Below, one piece after another: positions 23,353-33,918 of a stretch of DNA of 64,000 bases. Location of the stretch: contig OX637393.1 in NCBI GenBank assembly GCA_951799425.1, positions 22,175,744-22,239,743 of the forward strand, in the 5' to 3' direction. Under the pieces are notes generated by a model. The model searched no databases. It had not been told where the DNA came from and was given only the letters and a program-made list of their open reading frames with translations. This DNA comes from Ilex aquifolium (Eukaryota > Streptophyta > Magnoliopsida > Aquifoliales > Aquifoliaceae). Positions within the stretch are counted from its first letter, which is position 1. Every line of letters starts with the position of its first letter. The translations under genes and the position numbers were made by a program.

Positions 23353-25613
23353 TGTAACGCCCGAAAATCCCTCTTGGACGACATTACTATCTAAAATCAT
23401 TCACATCAAGAGAGCAACTAATAATTTCCATAAGTAAAGAAAATTTCATTCATTATGCACAATATCTATAACATCATCCAAAATAATATGTCAAACCATG
23501 ACCATTACATCCAAAAAGAATATGCCCCACTAAGACAAGTACATCAAAAATAAACTATTCTCTTGCAGCGGAATAAACAAATTATCATCTATACATTGTC
23601 CCAAAATCCTCTCCTAGTCTAGGACATAAAGAGAACAACTCTATACGTTCCCCTCGGGATCCACGCTTCCATCCAATTGAGTTTCCCAAGCTATCTGCTC
23701 ATCAACTCCGAGCTACTCCTCTAAACCATAATCTGAAAAATATATTGTTTGTAGGGGGTGAGCACTAAGCTCTGTAGCAACATCCTCCCAAACTCGAACA
23801 AGGTTTTAAAACAAAAAAAAGATGGAAGTCTCTTTTGGAAAATAGCATATATAGATTTTGAGAATAAAACCATGATAGTTGTAATGATCTCAAGTGTACG
23901 GAATACAGTAAATCAATGATAGGAATGAACTTACAAGAAATTAAAGCAATCCATAAATAATTCAGTAACATCATTCCATATTCTCATGTATATTGGTTTC
24001 TTCCCATTGTCATGTATGTTGGTTGCTTCTCAGGAATCTACACAACGATTCTACCTCGTTCACCCACTACAGACCAATCATTCCCCGCAGAGCACATCAC
24101 AAACTACTTTAGGAAGGGCGTATACCGTCTCCCACGACATTGACGAATCCTTCCCAGGAAAGGTATACCATCCCTCAGTCTCGAACCTACGTGAACAATA
24201 GTGGTTGCTCTCACAAACAACAATCCACTACAAGTGTTAGGAAACCATCTCACCCCCACTGGGATAGACTAACCTCTAACACTCTACATCAGCTCTCAAA
24301 GGTAATTTAAGTCCGTCACAACAAACCATACAAGAGATGAAACCACAATTTTCTCAACAACCACAATCTTAACTAATCACAATTTCCATTAACAATTCAA
24401 GTAGCACAATTTCATAATTTTTAATATACTACAATAATAAATGAATTAAAATATGCAAGAGATCATATCAAGAAAACCTTCACAATTTCGATATTCAAAA
24501 TTCTAGGGTTTTGCCAAAAATCATAATTTTTTGGAACAAGAACAAGTATTAGATGAAAACATGATTTAATCAAGAATAGACATTTAGAAATCAAGAATCC
24601 ATCTATTTTTCATAACCCAAACATGTATTTAGCAAAACTAAGATTTTGGAAATTCAAGAACAATGTTTCTTGAACCCAAACATGTATTTTGTTCAAAACT
24701 ATGTTTCAATAACAAAGAAACCAAGAACTCATAAGTATATGTCCTATAACTATCAAGAATATTGAAAACATATATTTGTAATACCCTAAGCCTCAATGAA
24801 AGAACTTGAGAAGAATCCCCTGCCTTGCTCCTTAGTTTTTGTGTAAAGAATTAGAAGATTTGATCTTTTCCCACTTGAATCCACACCTTAATCTCTTGTT
24901 TTTCCCTTCCTTCTTCCCCTCTAAGCCTCTCAAGAGTTAGATTTGATGAAATGAGATGAAAAGTGGAGAAAACACCCACAAGAAGTCTGGGATCTGAAGC
25001 CCCTGGCTTGGTGCGTCCGGACACGTGTTTTCTTGGGTCCGAACGCGTGTTTCTTCGCCCAGCGTTATGCGACACGCGTCCGGACGCGTGTCTATTCTCG
25101 TCCGGACGCTGGTGGCAGTATACCCTCAACTTCCAGATCGATTTTGACCTATTTAGAAGCCAATTCAGAAAATTTTCGTGAAATATACTTTTGTATCCCT
25201 TGAAGTCTAGTTTCTAATGTCCAAAAATCAGATCAATCGGAGTTAGGAGTAAATAGTTATAGCTAAAATACTAAGGTAATGTCAAATTTCTTCCTATCCG
25301 AATTCTTTCTAAAATGTGTTTTAACTCCGGAATACTTCATAACTTCTAATACACCCCATATTACCTCTCCCAAAGTTTCTCGATCTTCCGGATTCAATGG
25401 AAATCTTATTTTGACCTAAAAATATTTAGAAACTTACCTAACAACCTTTCCCAAGTTTAAACGCCTTCGAAACTTGAACTTCATAATCAATTTGTCTCCC
25501 TAGTATTTATTCCTACTGTTACAATCTATATGATTCATTCTTAGTTCATTACATACATAAGAATTACCAAATAATTACATTACTATATTAATATAAACAT
25601 GTGGGGGTTTACA
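23353..25613 (+). mobile_element. Solo Tekay-type LTR, sense, perfect TSD
   Basis: The 2261-bp sequence starts TGTAACGCCCGAAAATCC and ends GTGGGGGTTTACA. CTTTT flanks both sides (23348-23352 and 25614-25618). It is the inverted counterpart of 20892-22965: for example the sequence after 24960 is the complement of that around 21400-21180, including the TCCGGA cluster. Differences and indels show that the two were independent insertions, in line with their different TSDs. Confidence 0.92.
25012..25110. repeat. CGTCCGGACG palindrome pairs in sense solo LTR
   Basis: Same cluster as at 21262-21366 in reverse: pairs of TCCGGA or TCCGAA words with 22-bp centre spacing, two of them within ACGCGTCCGGACGCGT. 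Confidence 0.75.
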
Positions 25614-26187
25614 CTTTTGCCCTATGAATGATCATGGATTTTTAGTTTGATTCAATTTGAGACATTGAATTGAAACTAGATTTGCGTGGGTGATGATAAA
25701 ATTTGAAAAATTGTATCATCTTATGATACTGATCTTCTAGTTGCGTTGTTCCAATGGAACTCCATGAACTTGTATTTGGGCTCCACCATCCTTCTATCTT
25801 ACTTCTGAATTTCTCTTCAATTTTACTGAACTATTCTATTCCAATACATTACATTAATAAAAAGAAACCTTGATCAAGATCAAGGCGATGTACAATAGGA
25901 GATGAGAGACAAAATTACATATAGAAAGGAGGGAGGAAGCATGCAAGCCCCATTTCAAAATTACATACCCATAAAACATAATGCAATCATATCATATCCA
26001 AGCCAATCACATAGCTCAATTATTTGGTCTAAGTCCATGATCATTCACACATATTTGGTCTAAGTCCATGATCATTCACACAAAATGGCCTAAAATTCTT
26101 AGAGACTCTTCTACTAGGCCAATGACTCCACTCCTAGCTATGTACCACTCCACTCAAAAAGGGAAAAAACAATAACAATGAAACCCT
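25614..26187. other. Non-coding region with a 31-bp tandem duplication
   Basis: No gene is recognised. A 31-bp unit starting ATTTGGTCTAAGTCC is present twice in tandem at 26022-26083. The rest is AT-rich and may be leader or 3' UTR of neighbouring retroelements. Confidence 0.5.
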
Positions 26188-26612
26188 AATCATCCTCACC
26201 ACCACCTCCATCATCACCATCATCACTCCCATCACCATCACCAATGTCAAAATCACTCTCACCCTCCTCCTCCTCATCAGTATCCTCATCAGTTTCCCTC
26301 TCTTCAACTATTGTGGAAGCTGAGGGGCCAGAGGCAGAAGGTGGAGATCTGCTAGGAATAGGCTCGCCGGGGAACGTGTTGTGAAACAGTTTTGGTCATC
26401 ATGGCAGAGATCTCATGCACTATCACCTCTAATGCATCGAGTCGCTGAGATACTGAGGGCTCTAGTGCAAAAGTGGATGGTCCAGACTCAGATGGCCCGA
26501 TAGATGGCCCAGTAGATAAAGGTCCTGCACCAGACGACTCCGGCCTCGCAGCCCTAGTATGCTCACCACGGCTCATCGCCGTCCTCTTCTTGCTACTGGC
26601 CTTCCCTATAGC
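26188..26612 (-). pseudogene. C-terminal part of an Athila-type env-position ORF
   Basis: The minus strand reads AIGKASSKKRTAMSRGE, a Ser/Pro/Gly stretch, SQRLDALEVIVHEISAM and, after a frame change near 26375, an acidic D/E-rich tail ending at a stop near 26190. The order and wording match residues of about 300-442 of the ORF at 43324-44652 (AIGKTSSKKRKAMSKGERAR, AQRLDALETTVHGIEA, acidic tail). The ORF is cut at 26612 by the LTR at 26613, which implies that the derivative at 26613-33605 inserted into an older copy. The N-terminal part is not found on the other side. Confidence 0.7.
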
Positions 26613-27900
26613 TGACTTGATCCGAAATGTGTACACCCAAGTGCAGGCGGTCAAGCTGTAGTAATAATCCGGTTTGAGTCCGGAGTCGAATCCACAGGGA
26701 ACTTATGTTGGTGTTTTTGAGATAAACAGTGGTGGAGACCTATCGTTTGTGACCTTTGAGATTTGTTGAGAGAGGTGAGATTTCCTGGACATAATATAAG
26801 ATTCTTTCCAAGAGAATTTTCTTAACAAAACAAGAGATAAATGCTAATGAAAAAGGGTCACTCTTTAGTTCAAGGATTTGGACATGTAGTTAATTATCCG
26901 GTTTATTATACTTGTGCTTGATAACTCAATTAACCCCCGTGTCAACAGCAAGTTAATCGGAAGATAAAGATGGACTGTGAGAATTAAGAACATGATTCCG
27001 ATGTCTTTCTAGAAGTTTACAAGAATTGTCTATGCCGAGACTTAACCCGTCTACAAACAAGCAAGTGTTTCTACAAGACATCCAATCATGACATTAATAT
27101 TCCTTTCTTTAAATGAAGCACAATAAGAGGGAGGATTGAAGGGTAGTCCTGAAGATCTAGCCGGGGTGCTTGCCTTGAACCGACGAGTCTTTCTATGCAA
27201 GAGTCATCCGTGTCATAGAAAGAACCCACGATTATACAAAGTACCTTAGCTTTGCTAGATGCAATCAATCATCCAATAAACAAACAGAAATAAACGTTAA
27301 GCATTAGAACAGAGCACAAATATAATTCCCGGATAACTTATACATGCCCTTCTCCTCTTACTAAAGAGTGAATGAGAAACTACTCACTCTTCATGACTTT
27401 GGTAAAGCTAGAAAAGTGAGTGATGCTCATCCCTCCAAGTAGAAGACTTAAAAGATAAAATAACAATGAACAAGGAGCCAATCTTTAACAAAGATTGAGT
27501 GAATCACGTTCCACCTTTCACGGCTTTGGTAAAGCTCTAGTAAAGTGGAAGAGTTTCACTCCTCTAAGAAAGAAAGAAGCTCAAGCAATGGAAGTGAAGT
27601 ACATAAACAATAAAAGTAGAAGAAAGCTAGTCACATTTGGAGGGTGGCTTCCTCAACCAAGAAATGGAGGGTTGCTTCCTCAACCAAAAGATGAACTAAC
27701 TCCCTTTTATGCATGTAAATGAAAACATAAACATAAAACAACTCTTATAACAAACAAGGAGATGTTGGACTAAAGCCAAACTAATCTCTAAAATAAAGAC
27801 TTCATACAAGGAAAACATAAGCTTAAATCTACAATGTGAGTGGGAGTCTAAGCCTCCATTAACCCTTCTACTTGGCTCCCTTAGCTCTCCAACAAGGGGA

Positions 27901-27910
27901 GTATTTATAG
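27901..27910 (-). promoter_or_regulatory. Probable TATA box of LTR-A
   Basis: Minus-strand CTATAAATAC, about 630 bp from the LTR start and about 90 bp downstream of the palindrome array. Confidence 0.65.
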
Positions 27911-27996
27911 GCAAGAGGAGGAGACAAGAGGAGGTAAATGAATAGTGTATGCCGCCCAAGTCCAAGTGAAAATCCTACCACTCTGCTGCCAGTCTG

Positions 27997-28345
27997 TGGA
28001 GAACGTTCGAACGTGAGTTGGCGTTCGAACGTTGTTTCTGTTTTTGCTTTATGGTCGTTCGAACGTTGACTGCCGTTTGAACGTTTCTTCTGTTTTTGCA
28101 CTAAGGGCGTTCGAACGCTAGATGTGTTCTGCCCCTTTCACTCGAGTGATCTGTTGGTCTTCTGTGAAGTTCAGTTCCAACTCTACGCAGTAGTTTGGTC
28201 TTCAATCAACTCAAGTGCACGTTCGAACGTAAGTTGGCGTGACACTCAAGTGCCTCAGAGCTTCAGTCTTCTTTCCTAACTGCAACACGCCTTCTCTTAG
28301 CAATTAAGTCTGCTACAGTGCAATGTGGATGTTTGAACGTGAGTT
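27997..28345. repeat. CGTTCGAACG palindrome array in LTR-A U3
   Basis: About eight exact or one-mismatch copies, several in pairs with 18-bp centre spacing and the constant spacer GAGTTGG/CCAACTC (for example at 28003-28033 and 28332-28360). The same paired form is present at 44898-45465. Confidence 0.85.
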
Positions 28346-28542
28346 GGCGTTCAAACGTTCTGGCTGTGCTCCAAGCTTCTCCAATTTTGGGCTCTAATGT
28401 GCTGGTGTTGCATCCAAGTGTGGTACTTGTTGTTCTTGAGTCCTTGTTCAGTTTAGGGCCTGAAATGGCATCACTTAAACTCCATCAAAGTACAATTAGT
28501 CTTAAAATGGCATAGTAACATGCTAACTTTAAGTGCTAATCA

Positions 28543-28555
28543 CACTCCCCAACCT
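28543..28555 (-). promoter_or_regulatory. Polypurine tract of the Athila-type derivative
   Basis: Minus-strand AGGTTGGGGAGTG directly precedes the LTR start TGATTAGC. The identical tract is present at 63301-63313. Confidence 0.8.
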
Positions 28556-30434
28556 AAATATTGCTAGTCTCTAGTAATACAAAAATAAATCTACTCCTAA
28601 TGCCATTTTTGTAGGTCATCCGGTTGCATTTAGCTTATGCAACAAGCCATTGAACCACTAGGTTTACCCTAGCGGACGAGTGTTTTCTCGTGAGGGTTTC
28701 CAGTGAAGCTACCCACAAACTTCAGTCGAACAGGTGTGTATGTGAGATTGCTAATTAAAGTAAATTAGCATCATGGTCGTTGAGGCACTCAACTCTCAAT
28801 TTTGACTTATATCCCGCATGTCCCTCTTTCATAGGTATTTATTCTATACAAAAATTAGCATTTGTTACATTGGCATTTGGAATTTCCAATGTAGTAGGAA
28901 TGATCATTCAGGCCACATGAATTGTTACATAACAAACACTCCCTTTTTCACCTTCCATGGATAGCTTCGATTCCACAAACCTCTCGTAGAATGCTCTCAG
29001 CAAAAGTTCGCTCCGATTATAGTGACTTGTTGCTCACAGATCATGTGATCAGAGGGTGGCCAATCGACAAATCACATGCACAATTAGGAAAGGAGTGAAA
29101 TTTTAAGGAAGCAACTACTTATGTTTGGCATAATCTCATGAAAGAATATTGACGCAATTTAAAGAAAAGCTATTTACCATATCCCAATTTTGATTAACAA
29201 CACACGCATGTAACAGACTTGAGATCAATTAGGGCTTTTCATAGGTTGTAGCGTGGCCAGAGGTCAGTGGCTAACGAAACGACGTCAGAGATTTTCAAAA
29301 GCTATCTTCTGTTTATGTAGTGTAGCACACCTTTTTCTAACTTTTTGATATTTTGCCTAGAGATGACATTTCTTTCTTTCGTTTTTCTCATTTTTCACTT
29401 TCTTGGCAATTTCTTGCCTTTTTGCTTCTTTTATGTTTCAATTTTTCTCATTGATTCTTCTTGTCATTGAAAAGTAGCCTCCACACTCTTCCCTATTTCC
29501 TTGCATTTCTGTGTCATATTGATTTATAAGAGGGTGCAAGAAAATTAGATAGCAATGGTGTGTCCAGTATGTTTTCTTGTGGCTTGGTAATCATTTGGGT
29601 TTATCGAAGAAGAAATCATACATTGAGGGCTCAACCATGGCTGACTAGGGAAATAATTTTGTAAAAGAAATGGCTAAGGCTCAATATCAATTCAAAGATG
29701 GCCTAAAATCATTTCTCAAGTATGTGCACATGTATGTGTAGTATGTGAAGGTTTCCTGTGGGATATGTCAATAGATCGCTTTTAATTGCGTCAATCAAAG
29801 CAAGATTAATGAGATTATTCAAAAATTGAGAGTGAAAGACTTTACTTGAGTAAACATCGATTGTCTCTCGAAAGCATCGTAAGGCTCGAGGCTCACCATG
29901 GTATTCTTTGTTATCTCCACTAGTTATGTTGGGTTTTCCAGGGGATGTCGGTTATATACCGATTCCATTTTCGAGTCAGATCATCCTGTACTTTGAAAAT
30001 AACAGATATCGATGCACATTTGATAATTTAAGCATAGAAAAAATACCAATTGTCCAAGAGATGTGGTTTTAAGTTTTGGTTGATAAGTTGAGGTGTCAAA
30101 CCGATCATGTGCGTATTTACTCTTGCAAACATTCTTAACATCCACATTCGTTCCATCATATTTTAATTTTAAGCTAAATCTACATATGCATTAAAACAAA
30201 TAAAAGAAATAAATGGAACCATTCATTTCTCAAAATATCATCTTTTAATATCAACGGTTCGATTCATTCACAATCACACAAGAAAAACTTAAAGCTATCA
30301 AAGAAGAAGTTCATAAAAAAAAGCACTTTAAACAAACATAAAAACAAGAACAAGAACAGGGACAGGGATCTCTCTCTCTCTCACTATCCTCCATCTCTAC
30401 TAGCTCCACCTCTCAGAAGTCCAAGGATCTCCTC
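28556..30434 (-). other. Long 3' UTR of the Athila-type derivative
   Basis: This non-coding 1.9-kb stretch lies between the last ORF and the PPT. Parts match, in reverse, the regions 46680-47058 and 61600-63300, which hold the same position in other Athila-type copies. No ORF is supported. Confidence 0.6.
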
Positions 30435-30887
30435 CTACTGTCGGAGAATCTTGTCTTGGTTGGCCTCGATGCCAATCATAATGTCTCTCAGTGATCTCTG
30501 ATTACTGGTGCTGGGACCTGCCTCCTGTGGTTGATCTCTCTCTCTCTCCATCTCTCTCTCCTCCATCTCATCAAGCTCCTCTTGTACCTCACCCACTCTG
30601 TGGGCAGGGGGCTCTTCTTGTCTTGCCGCTGGGCCGCCACTATGACCTTGGCTCCTCTTGAGTTCACCCAGACCCAACTGCTGATAGACAGAGTAGGGTA
30701 GTAAATTAACACTGGCTCCAAGGTCTAACAGTGTTTGTTCAATCCTGAAGTTTCCAATGATACATGACACAGTCGGACACCCTGGGTCTTTGTATTTTGG
30801 AAGGGTTTTATGTTGAAGAAGGGCACTGGCTTGTTCTGTTAGGAAGGCTCTTTGTTGAACATTCTGACCTCTCTTGACTGTGCACAA
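30435..30887 (-). CDS. Fusion ORF: protease N-part joined to env-position ORF tail
   Basis: This 150-codon frame starts in the segment before the protease (FLTEQASALLQHKTLPKYKDPG), continues through GCPTVSCIIGNFRIEQTLLDLGASVNLLPYSVYQQLGLGELK, the Athila-type protease start with DLGAS as active-site motif, and then changes without a frame break at about 30657 to RSQGHSGGPAARQEEPPAH and LDEMEEREMERERD, which is the tail seen in the 45684-46664 ORF. It ends with a helical NQRSLRDIMIGIEANQDKILRQ. The join removes everything from mid-protease to the end of integrase and most of the env-position ORF. The product would lack the second half of the protease fold, so enzymatic activity is unlikely. Whether it is expressed is unknown. 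Confidence 0.7.
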   Translation of the reverse strand: MCTVKRGQNVQQRAFLTEQASALLQHKTLPKYKDPGCPTVSCIIGNFRIEQTLLDLGASVNLLPYSVYQQLGLGELKRSQGHSGGPAARQEEPPAHRVGEVQEELDEMEEREMERERDQPQEAGPSTSNQRSLRDIMIGIEANQDKILRQ

Positions 30888-32584
30888 GTCTTTTAGAAAC
30901 TTGGCATAAGACGGGACTTGTTTGATTGCGTCCAGAAGTGGGATGTTGATATTTACTTACTTAAAAAGCTCGTAAATTTCAGCCTCAATTGGTTCAGGTT
31001 CAGATGATGGGTTGATTGGGATTGACTCAGGCTTTGACTTTGGAATGAGCATGTCTCTGATAGTCTTGTCAATCACCTTGCCACTTCTTAGTGTAGTGAC
31101 AACTTGGGTTTGGTCTCGTGTGTTTCCTGTTGTTGAAGGGTTCCCTACATGGAATTGGCCTTGTGGTTGCTTTGGTTGGGCAGGAAACTTGCCCTTTTCG
31201 TGTGTAACCATGGATTGGGTCAACTTTTGGATGTGGCTTTTAAGATCCTCGAAAGATTGAGTGGTGTGTGTTTTGAAATCAGTGAAAAGCCTGTGTGGAA
31301 TTATTGTTATAGTTCATTTGGCTTTGCATGAACTGATTCAGGGTGTCCTCAAGACTCATCTTTTGTGGTGGTTGGTATGGTTGATATGCGGGGGGGTCCT
31401 TGAGGTGGTGGGTATGAGCCTTGTTGTTGGTTCATGGGTATTGGTTGTGTGTTCTTCCAACTGAAGTTAGGGTGGTTTCGCCACCCTAGATTGTATGTTT
31501 CAGAATATGGGTTGGAGTAAGGTTTGTTGAAGTTGGAAACTGCATGTGTCTGTTCCAACAAGACCTCTTTGAACGTTGGGATGGTGGGACACTCCCCAGT
31601 AGGGTGTCCTGTTAGCGCACAGATTCCACACACTTGTTCTGTGGAAGAGCTAACATCAACTTGATGGACTTTCTTCATCTCTAAAGCTTCAAGCTTTCGA
31701 GACAACGTAGACATTTTTTCTCTCAAGTCATCATCCTCTCTCAAGACATATTTACCTCCTTGGGAAGTAGGTGGTCTGGCTTCTACAGTGGTAGGAGAGG
31801 CTGAGTCCCACATCTGAGAACTATCAGATATGGTGTCAAAGAAATTGAATGCCTCCTCCGGACTTTTTCCCATAAATTCTCCTTGAGCCATCATTTCGAC
31901 AAACTGATGTAGTCTAGAGGGTAAGGAGTCATAGAAAAATCCTACCAAAGTCCAATTCTCAAAAGCGTGATGCGGACAGGATTGGAGTAGATCTTTGAAT
32001 CTCTCTCAACTTTGATAAAAAGTTTCTCCGTCTTTAACCGCAAAATTCATGATTTGCCTTTTTAATGCATTCGTGCGGTGCAAAGGAAAAAACTTTCTAA
32101 AAAATTCATTTTGCAATGCCTGCCAGTTAGGTATTGAAAAAGCTTTTAAATAATTTAGCCATTGTTTGGCTCTATCTCTTAAAGGGAAAGGAAACAGTTT
32201 CATTTTGGCTAGTTCAGAATTGTCTTGAAAAGTTCCACACACTTCCTCAAAATCTTTTATATGCAGATATGGATTCTCTGCATCTAATCCATGAAACAAG
32301 GGTAGTAACTGCACTGTCCCCGGCTTTATAGTAAAGGGGGGAGCATTTTTAGGAAATATAAAACAAGAGGGGACACTGTTTCTTGTGGGATTTAAGTAAT
32401 CCCGCAAAGTTCGATTGTTAGGCACTTCTTCCTCTCTCATAGGGACTTCTCCATTTCTTTCATTATTTGCCATATTACTCTCACAAGAGTCTGCTACTGA
32501 TCTAGGTGAATTTGGTTCAGGCTGGTCCACAGACTCACAAGATTCTGCCGGCAAATTTTGATAGTGAGGAGTGTCCTCAGTCAT
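30888..32584 (-). pseudogene. Athila-type gag remnant
   Basis: The start at 32584 gives an acidic N-terminus, then LRDYLNPTR, FTIKPGTVQLL, the retrotransposon gag core PYLHIKDFEEVCGTFQD, LKLFPFPL-like MKLFPFPLRDRAKQWLNYL, W-x-x-L-x-x-EFFRKFFP and MNFAVKDGETFYQS, ended by a TGA (about 32006-32008) where the family has Trp. The same frame resumes ERFKDLLQSCPHHAF and continues through 31948-31349 with VGFFYDSL, a coiled-coil-like LREKMSTLSRKLEALEMKK and the zinc knuckle CGICALTGHPTGEC. A frame change follows near 31345, and 31223-30957 holds the KGKFPAQ and VTTLRSGKVIDK linker. The stop and frameshifts prevent a full Gag. Confidence 0.85.
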
Positions 32585-32678
32585 AAAGAAAATAAAACAA
32601 AGTTATTTACAGTAAACCAAAGAATTTATACAAAGATGAAGGTCTTTTTACCTTTTACCTTAAAACACCTTTCAAAGT

Positions 32679-32696
32679 TCCCCGGCAACGGCGCCA
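32679..32696 (-). promoter_or_regulatory. Primer-binding site, tRNA-Asp type
   Basis: Minus-strand TGGCGCCGTTGCCGGGGA, the site typical of Athila-type elements, lies next to the 5' LTR that starts at 32703 on the plus strand. Confidence 0.85.
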
Positions 32697-32702
32697 AAAA
32701 CT

Positions 32703-33605
32703 TGACTTGATCCGAAATATGTACACCCAAGTGCAGGCGATCAAGCTGTAGCAATAATCTGGTTTGAGTCCGGAGTCGAATCCACAGGGATCTTATGTTG
32801 GTGTTTTTGAGATAAACAGTGGTGGAGACCTATCGTTTGTGACCTTTGAGATTTGTTGAGAGATGTGAGATTTCCTGGACATAATATAAGATTCTTTCTA
32901 AGAGAATTTTCTTAACAAAACAGGAGATAAATGCTAATGAAAAAGGGTCACTCTTTAGTTCAAGGATCTGGACATGTAGTTAATTATCCTGTTTATTATA
33001 CTTGTGCTTGATAACTCAATTAACCCCCATGTCAACAACAAGTTAATCGGAAGATAAAGATGGACTGTGAGAATTAAGAACATGATTCCGATGTCTTTCT
33101 AGAAGTTTACAAGAATTGTCTGTGCCGAGACTTAACCCGTCTACAAACAAGCAAGTGTTTCTACAAGACATCCAATCATGACATTAATATTCCTTTCTTT
33201 AAATGAAGCACAATAAGGGGGAGGATTAAAGGGTAGTCTTGAAGATCTAGCCGGGGTGCTTGCCTTGAACTGATGAGTCTTTCTATGCAAGAGTCATCCG
33301 GGTCATAGAAAGAACCCACGATTATACAAAGTACCTTAACTTTGCTAGATGCAATCAATCATCCAATAAACAAAGAGAAATAAACGTTAAGCATTAGAAC
33401 AGAGCACAAATATAATTCCCGGATAACTTATACATGCCCTTCTCCTCTTACTAAAGAGTGAATGAGAAACTACTCACTCTTCATGACTTTGGTAAAGCTA
33501 GAAAAGTGAGTGATGCTCATCCCTCCAAGTAGAAGACTTAAAAGATAAAATAACAATGAACAAGGAGCCAATCTTTAACAAAGATTGAGTGAATCACGTT
33601 CCACC
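32703..33605 (-). repeat. LTR-A, truncated 5' LTR
   Basis: Nearly identical to 26613-27516. The match stops abruptly after GAATCACGTTCCACC at 33605, so the U3 half including the palindrome array and TATA box is missing. The element would therefore lack its own promoter. Confidence 0.9.
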
Positions 33606-33918
33606 CCAACATTGTCAAAATTTCCACCCCCTTGGATGTTTGGGTTGACATCCACATTTTCGAAATTGTCACCCGCATCCTCGGGTGGGTCTTGGTCGAT
33701 GTTCATGTTGGGGCCTAAGGGTTGTCTAACTAATCGGTGATAGTCGTCCCTTCCCCACATGCAACAAGATATCTATACAAATGAAATTGTAAACAAACAA
33801 GAATATATACATGAAACAACGTACCTCAGCCCGTGATGAAGATCACGGGACTTACCTCCGTTGTTCGGAAATCACTTCCTTGATTTGACACTAGCCTTCC
33901 CGGCAACGGCGCCAAAAA
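33606..33918 (-). other. Athila-type leader with hairpin, two donor-like sites and PBS
   Basis: In minus order from LTR-B: PBS (33914-33897, TGGCGCCGTTGCCGGGAA), then AGGTAAGT (33857-33850), the perfect inverted repeat CCCGTGATCTTCATCACGGG (33849-33830), AGGTACGT (33826-33819), and a short open stretch 33760-33606 that begins MWGRDDYHRLVRQPLG. The matching leader at 59391-59534 has the same order. The region is cut at 33605, where truncated LTR-A begins. Confidence 0.7.

Larger units (their letters stand above)
26613..28542 (-). repeat. LTR-A, 3' LTR of the Athila-type derivative
   Basis: The 1930-bp LTR has plus-strand ends TGACTTGATCC and GTGCTAATCA, so the minus start is TGATTAGCACTTAAAG. 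Its first 903 plus-strand bases recur almost unchanged at 32703-33605. Minus-strand CTATAAATAC (27910-27901) is a likely TATA box, with the CGTTCGAACG array (28345-27997) upstream of it in U3. Confidence 0.9.
26613..33605 (-). mobile_element. Athila-type deletion derivative, antisense
   Basis: Minus order: truncated 5' LTR (33605-32703), PBS (32696-32679), gag (32584-31349), linker (31223-30957), a protease fragment fused to the tail of an env-position ORF (30887-30435), a 1.9-kb 3' UTR, PPT (28555-28543) and 3' LTR (28542-26613). The sections for the rest of protease, RT, RNase H and integrase are absent. The two LTR copies are nearly identical over the 903 bp that remain of the 5' LTR, so the insertion is fairly young or was homogenised. 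Without RT and integrase it could only move in trans. Confidence 0.85.

Noticed and set aside
24851-25129. 92-codon minus ORF overlapping a palindrome cluster, and 72-codon plus ORF opposite
   Set aside because: Both are created by the CGTCCGGACG repeats of the solo LTR; the matching segment of the other copy does not keep either frame.
27086-27268. 60-codon minus ORF present twice (also 33176-33358)
   Set aside because: It is duplicated only because it lies in the two LTR-A copies; no coding pattern and LTR position explain it.
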